Below are positions 58,901-64,000 of a stretch of 64,000 nt of DNA, piece after piece. Both the position numbers and the translations under genes were made by a program. The DNA is taken from the NCBI GenBank assembly GCA_032622095.1, contig CP136067.1:121001030-121065029 (forward strand), given 5' to 3'. The notes beneath the pieces are model-generated. The model was not told where the DNA came from. It made no database searches and saw nothing but the letters and a program-made list of their open reading frames with translations. Source of the DNA: Siphonodentalium dalli. Lineage: Eukaryota > Mollusca > Scaphopoda > Gadilida > Siphonodentaliidae. How positions within the stretch are numbered: the stretch's first letter is position 1; each line of letters starts with the position of its first letter.

Positions 58901-61900
58901 AAAATTGTTGTTGGAACCTGATGATATGGGGACCATCGAATCGGATTTAGTACCTTTAATAGTGGAACAAAATAATTATCATGGATCGGATCCGTCAGCA
59001 ACCGTGCATGTTTATGCCATAAAAATAAATACCTGGATTATCATCGGATTTTCTTCTATCTGGAAATACTTCCACATCAAATATTATAACTTAGATTTAT
59101 CGATAAATACGCTACCACACAACACGTATTAGATATCAAACGACGCAGTTGGGTACTGCACATTCATTATCGTATATGATATGTCTGTGGCAAAACGTCT
59201 CTTGACGTGGCGAACACGCAAAAAAAAATATATATCGACGCCGATGAAAAAAAAGCTAAAAATAGACTCACTGGTGTATTGAATATGACGTGACGGGGCA
59301 TATCTTGTATCAAAATCTTTCCACTGCTCTAAATCTAAATTCAAACATTGATGTCGACGGCATATTTTGTTCGTGGTTATACCATGCGATGAGTGGGTTA
59401 ATTGGTTTCTAGATGTATAAAAACGGCCGCTTCGCTGGAGCGAATATATACTATTTGTTGTAAAATAGATGCCAAGCTTCATTTTAATACCAAATTTGCT
59501 TGTGGGCATTGTATTCTACAGCTGTCCCACCGCCTTGATTTCGACAGTTGCGTGTGGGCTGAATAATGAAATATCTGTGAGTGGTGGGGTTTATATATTT
59601 TGTCCCGCATCCCGTCCCGCAGTTTGTCATGTCCCATCAGTTATACAGGTATCCGAGTGGGGTTTATATATTTGGTTGGGACGAATATAGAACTTTCCTT
59701 AGACGCCACAACGTCACTCTAAGCACTATATTCTTCGAGATATCGGCTGCCCCAAGCCATTACAAATATGTTCCGCAGCTTGTCGTTTTGTCCCGCATCC
59801 CGTCCCGTCCCGAAGTTTGTCATGTCCCACCAGTTACATGTATCCGCGTTCCAATGAAACTATCTGCCGAATGCACCATGTAAGTTACTGACTGTGAAAT
59901 CGAACCACAAAATTAGTTACGTGTTCGTCCAATTTACAGCTTGGCGTTATCCGTTTGAACGGGAAATTGTTTTTCGCAACTTGCTTATTAGTGTAAGTAG
60001 AGGTTTGTACGGGTAGGAACTAACCTTGTTAACTTTCCGCTTCTTTTTAAAGTGTAGAATATACCCGAGCAGCAATCCTATAGCGTACGGAGCCACCCTC
60101 GTATATGGCTTTATAAAAATCTCCTGGAAATAGTCACTGGACATGGATCCGGGGCTGAAACATAATATTATCATATCAATGCAGCATACAAATATTTTTT
60201 TTAATATTCACATTTTGAACTATTCAATGTAATTTGGAATAACAATATTCTGCTTCATTGGATATTCTGGAATTCGAGATGAAACAGTTTGTTTGAATGC
60301 TTGAATTCCAGAATAACAAATTCCTGTTAACCGTATCTATAGTACACGCGTTGTCAATGACACCGTGCTCAATCAAAATATGTTCTCCGATCAGTGGACG
60401 ATGCTGAAAATTACAAAGCTAGCACTTCTATGCCAATCAGAATGACTGTCTCAGTGACAAAATTTCAACTTGAGCTATACAGCATGTTTTAGCGAAGAAG
60501 CAATGGGGAGAAAATGGTTCCTCGTGTAGCTATATAGGCTGTAACATCTCAACGCATACATGTAGAAAACACTGACCTGACTATATTGCCACCGTTCTTA
60601 TGTTCCAGATAGCCCGTCACGGCCATTTGTACCACAATTAGCAATAATACAATAGCAGCACCAACATATTTGAACCTGTCAATTAAAAAAAATACATGTA
60701 TGTAACTAGTATTCTAAGAGAGTTTAGAATGCTAAAATTGCATTGCAAATATTCATGAAATTCTTCATAGATGCGGATGGCTATCTTTTATACATTTTTT
60801 ATTCATCAATTATGGAATTACCACTGAGGAGGGTCTGCAATTTTGTTTCCGAACACTAGGCGGGGGTGGGTGGGTAGTTCAGCAGCCCGGCTTACACATT
60901 TTTTCCTGGCCCTGTAATGTTTTTCCTAAAGTCATTTTTCTTCAAAATAATGGGACAAAAGGTTTAAAGAATGCTTCTATTGTGTAATATGTATGCACTT
61001 AACTCTTGGTATGGGGGTATGAGTTCACTATCAGTTAATAATGATACCAATGGGTAATAAAAAATGTCAGCAAGCTAAATGTTTTCATCAAAGATCTATC
61101 AATGCACGTTGACATGGAAAGGCTCAGATTTAAATAGTTCTATTAAAAATCATTTATTCAACCTGATAACACAATAATAGATTTTTCAAATAAATGTAAA
61201 CTCTCCACCGAACTCTTCAAATAAAAATAAACTATTCAAAAAACCATAATAAAATAAAATAAAGGTGTTAAAACAAACTTTGACCGATTTCAACGATATT
61301 CGGTATGGGTCTAGAATCACCTCTATATGGGAGCTGTCAAATTTGAATTATTTTATGAAAAATATGGCCGCTGGCAGCCATATTGGATTTTACTCGTTGC
61401 ATCACTAAATCCTTTAACACACCATGCAGAGCTTATACCTCATCCGATCATCACTAAACGTCATATGGATCTTCGGTGTAACCTCTCGATGGGTGCCTAC
61501 CTTTTTCCCCGAATTTTGTAAACAAAAAAACAAAAAAACAAAAAAAAATAACATGGGTGCCAGCGGCCATCTTGGATTTTGCTCTTTTACTCTTTGTATG
61601 ACCAAATCAATCAAATATTACAGATCACATTTCTCATCCAATCGTCACCAAACTTCATATGGATCTTCGAGGTGACCTCTAGATGGGAGCCTCCATTTTT
61701 CACCAAAATTTGTTTAAAACAAACATGGCCAACAGCAGCCATCTTGGATGTCAAATGTCAATCCATCAGCATACCATACAGCCCACATGTATTGGAGAAT
61801 TGTTTTTAAACTTTACAGTCATGTTTGTAAATAAAAAAAATTACGAACTACAACGCCCTACTATTTGTGACCGTGTGACTTAATTTTATGACATGTTGGG

Positions 61901-61999
61901 TAAGGCGCCGAGAACTTACCCAAACAGCGACAATATCACAATCGGCGAAACAACGAAGAACTGCATATCACAAGACAAGTACCATGTCCAAGCCATACA
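49767..61999 (-). CDS. Acyltransferase-3 family multipass protein of the nose-resistant-to-fluoxetine (NRF-6) type, C-terminal 260 residues in six exons
   Basis: Six minus-strand exons (61999-61920, 60675-60577, 60154-60025, 58442-58250, 55375-55233, 49904-49767) join in phase with GT donors and AG acceptors; lengths 80, 99, 130, 193, 143 and 138 give one frame of 261 codons with stop. The predicted protein is the C-terminal half of an NRF-6-like membrane protein. In C. elegans this family affects lipid and drug transport in the gut, and the acyltransferase-3 fold transfers acyl groups across membranes. Recognisable family phrases, in order: CMAWTWYLSCDMQF, a hydrophobic helix VGAAIVLLLIVVQ, IKPYTRVAPYAIGLLLGY, a basic loop KKKRKVNK, WIVFVCWMLC, FRPCWTLGVAWIIFACVNGYAG, WKAWTPLSRVTFAAYLIHP and LTYGISLLASAILEAPWKRIEE. 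Family members are usually 650-800 residues; the NRF domain and the catalytic N-terminal helices are missing and probably lie past the window's right end. The introns are full of MITEs. Confidence 0.92.
49905..50760. other. Intronic tandem repeat region (about 185-bp unit, 3 copies)
   Basis: A block with CAATATAGTATCCTGAATTA / AAAATAATATCCTGAATTAA, GACTAAATAACGTAGATATT, AGCGTTTTTAA, AGAGCGAACCCAA and TTCCACAAGGCCA / CTCCCACAAGGCCACC occurs near 50055-50180, 50215-50355 and 50388-50520. AACTCAGGATACTCAGTTTG (50664) is an inverted end of the same block. Confidence 0.65.
50769..51348. mobile_element. hAT-type MITE, 580 bp, 8-bp target duplication GGTGTAAT
   Basis: GGTGTAAT at 50761-50768 and 51349-51356 flank an element starting CAGGGACGTGGCTAGAGGG and ending TGTCGCCACGTCTCTG. 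The CAGGG end and 8-bp duplication fit the hAT superfamily. C-runs lie near 50827 and 50894. It sits in the last intron of the NRF-like gene. Confidence 0.93.
51919..52212. mobile_element. Diverged copy of the same hAT-type MITE
   Basis: CAGAGACGTGGGTTTTCAAA near 51918, AAATTTCAACTGTTGAAAAA near 52130, a C-run and CTCTGTCGATACGCCTTTGG at the end; the target duplication is not clear. Confidence 0.55.
52338..52790. mobile_element. TTAA MITE family B (intronic)
   Basis: TTAAAGGTACTCAATCCGAT at 52338 and ATCGGATTGAGTACCTTTAA at 52790; one of the best preserved copies, 453 bp. Confidence 0.93.
52843..53036. mobile_element. AAGCCTTGAAATAGGGTGTC MITE, deleted copy
   Basis: Same ends as 22913-23164, but the left hairpin is collapsed: GTCCCCAGAGGGGAACCTCA replaces the stem and loop of the first hairpin. 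The second hairpin is intact. Confidence 0.9.
53127..53510. mobile_element. TTAA MITE family A, two-hairpin copy (intronic)
   Basis: TTAACCCTTTACCCAACAGA at 53127 and TTGGGTAAAGGGTTAA at 53510. Hairpins at about 53153-53224 and 53286-53362. The tail matches the 6-kb copy almost base for base. Confidence 0.9.
53511..55232. other. Intron of the NRF-like gene, no repeat recognised
   Basis: No exon of the gene is missing between 55233 and 49904, because the two flanking exons join in phase and the family alignment is continuous. Short open frames here are chance. Confidence 0.5.
55233..55375 (-). CDS. NRF-like gene, fifth visible exon
   Basis: Encodes GPVNSILSWKAWTPLSRVTF, AAYLIHPILLSAQ, DYNIHTLVYYNTQTI. 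Acceptor TTCACCGCAG, donor GTGAGT. LSRxTFxAYLxHP is a hallmark of the family's last third. Confidence 0.92.
55520..55989. mobile_element. TTAA MITE family B, symmetric foldback copy (intronic)
   Basis: TTAAAGGTACTCAGTCCGAT at 55520 and GATTGAGTACCTTTAA at 55989. Both halves are the same arm in mirror orientation (GTAATTTAGGAGC, TTGATTCGAGTCGAGGAACC, GACCACGTG), meeting near 55740. The flanks of the centre carry CATCTTCATCC(A/G)CAAGACCGCC twice. Confidence 0.88.
56091..56532. mobile_element. TTAA MITE family B (intronic)
   Basis: TTAATGGTACTCAATCCGAT at 56091 to AATGCATCTTTAA at 56532, with the family body in between. Confidence 0.85.
56631..56740. mobile_element. One arm of the Tc1/mariner-like foldback MITE
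   Basis: Starts TA-CAGTAATGCCATAAATAAT and runs through GACTCCTTAACCACAGCAGA to CATCGGAAAGCTCTCAGTGA, the centre of the full copy at 32859-33047. The second arm is missing. Confidence 0.85.
57144..57178. repeat. (GGT)n microsatellite
   Basis: About eleven GGT triplets. Confidence 0.95.
57231..57690. mobile_element. TTAA MITE family B, diverged (intronic)
   Basis: AAGGAACTCAATCCGAATCG at 57235; ends GGATTATGCATCTTTAA at 57690. The left TTAA has mutated to ATTG. Confidence 0.82.
58250..58442 (-). CDS. NRF-like gene, fourth visible exon
   Basis: Encodes WIVFVCWMLCIDVLIMFPFI, a luminal or cytosolic loop, FRPCWTLGVAWIIFACVNGY and AG. Acceptor TTTTCAG, donor GTAAGT, phase 1 exit. A family B MITE (58496-58959) lies 53 bp upstream of this acceptor. 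Confidence 0.93.
58496..58959. mobile_element. TTAA MITE family B, inverted, next to an exon
   Basis: TTAAAGGTACTCAATCCGAT at 58496, TCGGATTTAGTACCTTTAA at 58959; a direct duplication TAAGCTCCCCTCGATTACTA sits in its left end. It is 53 bp from the fourth visible NRF-like exon, on the acceptor side. Confidence 0.9.
59540..59870. repeat. Imperfect direct repeat with GTCCCGCATCCCGTCCCG
   Basis: TTTTGTCCCGCATCCCGTCC, GCAGTTTGTCATGTCCCA, CAGTTA...ATCCG occurs at about 59599-59655 and 59784-59850; GTGGGGTTTATATATTT is also duplicated (59583 and 59657). Intronic. Confidence 0.75.
60025..60154 (-). CDS. NRF-like gene, third visible exon
   Basis: Encodes PGSMSSDYFQEIFIKPYTRV, APYAIGLLLGYILHF and the basic loop KKKRKVNK. 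Acceptor TATGTTTCAG, donor GTTAGT, phase 0 exit. The IKPYxRxxPYxxGxLLGY phrase is the clearest family signature. Confidence 0.92.
60577..60675 (-). CDS. NRF-like gene, second visible exon
   Basis: Encodes a transmembrane helix and loop (FKYVGAAIVLLLIVVQMA, VTGYLEHKNGGNIV). Acceptor TTGACAG, donor GTCAGT; enters with one base and leaves with two, matching both neighbours. Confidence 0.88.
61270..61770. repeat. Intronic units of the GGCCGCTGGCAGCCAT repeat family
   Basis: Three diverged units (ATGGCCGCTGGCAGCCATAT at 61361, GGGTGCCAGCGGCCATCTTG at 61554, AACAGCAGCCATCTTGGATG at 61730) with CATATGGATCTTCG(G/A)(T/G)GTGACCTCT-type sequence between. Same family as 20138-20920. Confidence 0.75.
61920..61999 (-). 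CDS. NRF-like gene, first visible exon
   Basis: Encodes CMAWTWYLSCDMQFF and VVSPIVILSLFG, ending GG before donor GTAAGT (phase 2). The acceptor is CCTTTTCAG. Its first 31 coding bases and the acceptor are the first unit of the 58-bp tandem repeat to its right. Confidence 0.9.
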
Positions 62000-62330
62000 C
62001 TGAAAAGGTCAGAGGTCAGTCAAATCAGAAAATCACAAGACAAGTACCATGTCCAAGCCATACACTGAAAAGGTCAGTCAAATAAGAAAATCACAAGACA
62101 AGTATCATGGCCAAGCCATACACTGAAAAGGTCAGTCAAATAAGAAAATCACAAGACAAGTATCATGGCCAAGCCATACACTGAAAAGGTCAGTCAAATA
62201 AGAAAATCACAAGACAAGTATCATGGCCAAGCCATACACTGAAAAGGTGAGTCAAATCAGAAAATCACAAGACAAGTATACCATGTCCAAGCCATACACT
62301 GAAAAGGTGAGTCAAATCAGAAAATCTCAC
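61969..62330. repeat. Tandem repeat, 58-bp unit, 6 copies, containing a splice acceptor and exon start
   Basis: CACAAGACAAGTATCATGGC, CAAGCCATACACTGAAAAGG, TCAGTCAAATAAGAAAAT recurs at 61969, 62034, 62092, 62150, 62208 and 62266 (steps 65, 58, 58, 58, 58). On the minus strand each unit reads CCTTTTCAG then the codons CMAWxW. The leftmost unit is the real exon border; three others carry a TGA two codons after the shared start. Confidence 0.95.
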
Positions 62331-62743
62331 AAGAGAACCGCCGAAAGCGAAAAAATTAAACGAGATTTCGTTTGATCTTGTCGCTTTCGGCGTTTTCCGC
62401 GGTTCACACAACCATATGTTTGTGTCGCTTTCGGTGGTTTCCTCCTCTGGTGGGTTCTATTGCACCACACCAGTGTAAGTTGGCCCTAATAGTATTCCAT
62501 AGTTAGCTGAACATTTGCTTAGAAAATTTGATTTGGTGTCAAATTGGACCGCGCATCAATATGGTGGTCTATTACATTTGGGTGAATTAGGTGTAAGAAA
62601 ACGAATTCAGCCGTCAGAAATGACTTATTTTAGATGCACAACCGTTCTCTAGCCCGCAAAACCCACAAGAAGAATATTTTCACAAACTTTGGTCAAAATT
62701 TGTAATAATATAATAGAAATTCATGTTATAGACAGAACATAAG
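62331..62743. other. Non-coding stretch with a short hairpin
   Basis: ACCGCCGAAAGCGA...TCGCTTTCGGCG at 62337-62394 is an inverted pair, and GTCGCTTTCGGTGG follows. No upstream exon of the NRF-like gene could be recognised here or further right. Confidence 0.5.
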
Positions 62744-63241
62744 TTTGAAATGTCATACCAATAATGAGGGTATCACACCCCCCCCCCCCTTTCGGTACGC
62801 GGAATTCAGGGTGTTTTGTAACCGTACGCGGGATTCATATCCCGGAATTAACTGGTATTCGGGTTCAAGCAAAACATCTTGGACGCAGGTTTTGATGGCG
62901 CAAAATAATATTTTGTGCTATAGTTATCTGTGTGAATGAGTGGGTAGAATAGCTTCTTGGGCATATTCGACCACCATGCCATCATAAAGTATCATTAATC
63001 GTATCATAACGGCCTCATAACGCCCATAATACTCTACTCCAATATCATGTCAGGCATAATGGATCATAATGTGTCTATGTAACTTCTGCTTGTATCTGTC
63101 TGATATTAAAACAGTCAATTTGTATGTCATTTATCGCATATTATTTCTTAACATGTATTCAAGATTCACCCCCCCCCCCAAATTAACTGGTATTCATGAT
63201 TCAGGGGGGAGGGGGTGATACCCTCAATAATGTGTTGAAAT
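62744..63241. mobile_element. Probable TIR element (GAGGGTATCACACCCCC)
   Basis: CAATAATGAGGGTATCACAC and a C-run on the left pair with GGGGGTGATACCCTCAATAA on the right. ATTAACTGGTATTC is repeated inside both ends. Non-coding. Confidence 0.6.
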
Positions 63242-63450
63242 TGTACTGCATGGTAGTTGGATTCTTCCATCCAGTATCCAGTGCGTTATACTGTGTTGCT
63301 GTTGTTGAGCACATTCGAATCTTTTCCAAATTCCCGTAAAAACTTTGGATTGAAATTACCATCAACTGGAAAATTGCCAACCGCGGGAGTCATAGTTTTG
63401 CGCATGTGACCCCCTCCGCTGGGTGCAAATGAATATTTTCATTTTATGAA

Positions 63451-63592
63451 TAAATAATCGACTCCTTAACCATAGCAGAATAATGGGTAATTTTTTTCGA
63501 TGAATGGCAACAAGCCATATTTCCGACTAAATCCTGAAAAATTACCCATAATTATGCTGTGGTTAAGGAGTCGATTATTTAGGGCATTACTG
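63451..63592. mobile_element. Tc1/mariner-like foldback MITE, deleted copy
   Basis: AATAATCGACTCCTTAACCA on the left; GGTTAAGGAGTCGATTATTT, AGGGCATTACTG on the right. The left terminus and part of one arm are gone. Confidence 0.85.
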
Positions 63593-64000
63593 TGGACTGC
63601 AGAGATAAGTGGTGCGTTTCCGAGTTGTACAATTGTAAACCCGCCGCACACACACGTGACCCGAGTTCAGGTGGTCCAGCTGACGTCAGACGTTGAGGCG
63701 AAATGCTGTGTTTTTGCTGGAGAGTCGAGGTTTTGTTTGTAAGGTGAGTAGACGGTGCTAGATAGACATTTAAGCCTGTCGACCGCCGGGAAATGGCGGG
63801 TTGCATTGGGTATCGATGGTTTGTGTCTGATTGTCATTTATATATTACATAAACGTGTATTCTTGAAGATATATCTCCTTATTTCGAGGCAATCCCGAAG
63901 CCGCTTAGGACGCTGTCGAAAGCCTCCCCTCCATATATTTGTCTGATTGTAATTTATATATTACATAAAGGTGTGTTCTTGGAAATACATGTATATCCCC
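63593..64000. other. Unassigned right edge
   Basis: GTTTGTAAGGTGAGTAG at 63735 looks like a plus-strand splice donor but has no coding exon before it. GATTGTCATTTATATATTAC / GATTGTAATTTATATATTAC is a short direct repeat (63830 and 63946). Nothing else is seen. Confidence 0.35.

Noticed and set aside
63700-63755. Plus-strand exon ending at GTAAG|GTGAGT
   Set aside because: The donor consensus is good, but the preceding frame shows no domain and there is no partner acceptor.

Overview
This window is eukaryotic nuclear DNA, almost certainly from a marine invertebrate. My best guess is a mollusc or another lophotrochozoan; no single gene proves this. The DNA is AT-rich. Coding exons have GT/AG borders with matching phases, there is a full-length intronless class A GPCR, non-LTR retrotransposons and a tRNA-derived SINE are present, and most of the sequence is young, structured repeats. 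There are no operons, ribosome-binding sites or prokaryotic signals.

Gene content is low. (1) 1-406, minus strand: an exon with a B-box type 2 zinc finger and the start of a coiled coil, from a TRIM-like protein that runs off the left edge. (2) 11057-13994, plus strand: a secreted-protein locus with a signal peptide and PAN/apple domain in the first exon and a C-type lectin exon 2.3 kb downstream. The lectin exon is broken by two opposing frameshifts, and the intron holds a 132-bp minisatellite and a 1.8-kb transposon-like composite. (3) 29153-30211, plus strand: a complete intronless 352-residue rhodopsin-family GPCR, followed within five bases of its stop by an 0.8-kb minisatellite. (4) 49767-61999, minus strand: six in-phase exons encoding the last 260 residues of a multipass acyltransferase-3 family protein of the 'nose resistant to fluoxetine' (NRF-6) type. 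The N-terminal half lies beyond what I can find, probably to the right of the window.

The rest is mobile or repeated DNA. 0-10 kb: long-TIR and TTAA-flanked MITEs plus 29-bp and 74-bp tandem arrays. 14-22 kb: a nest of three elements, TA-flanked outer element, middle element, and an inner 3.08-kb element with an 8-bp target duplication that is itself made of tandem arrays. 22-28 kb: several foldback MITEs. 31-38 kb: foldback elements, a tandemly duplicated hairpin-rich tract and long palindromes. 39.2-42.8 kb: a decayed non-LTR retrotransposon, followed by a fragment of a second one whose coding tail contains a 54-bp repeat. 44.2-48.7 kb: a second copy of the TA-flanked element holding a foldback element and a SINE with a 9-bp target duplication. 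49-62 kb: NRF-like introns loaded with MITEs, five of them from one TTAA family.

The main themes are these. Four unrelated non-autonomous families share TTAA ends. An 83-nt near-perfect palindrome recurs in pairs and is carried by elements with different termini. In two genes a minisatellite has grown out of an exon edge, in one case copying a 3' splice site with 31 bases of coding exon six times.
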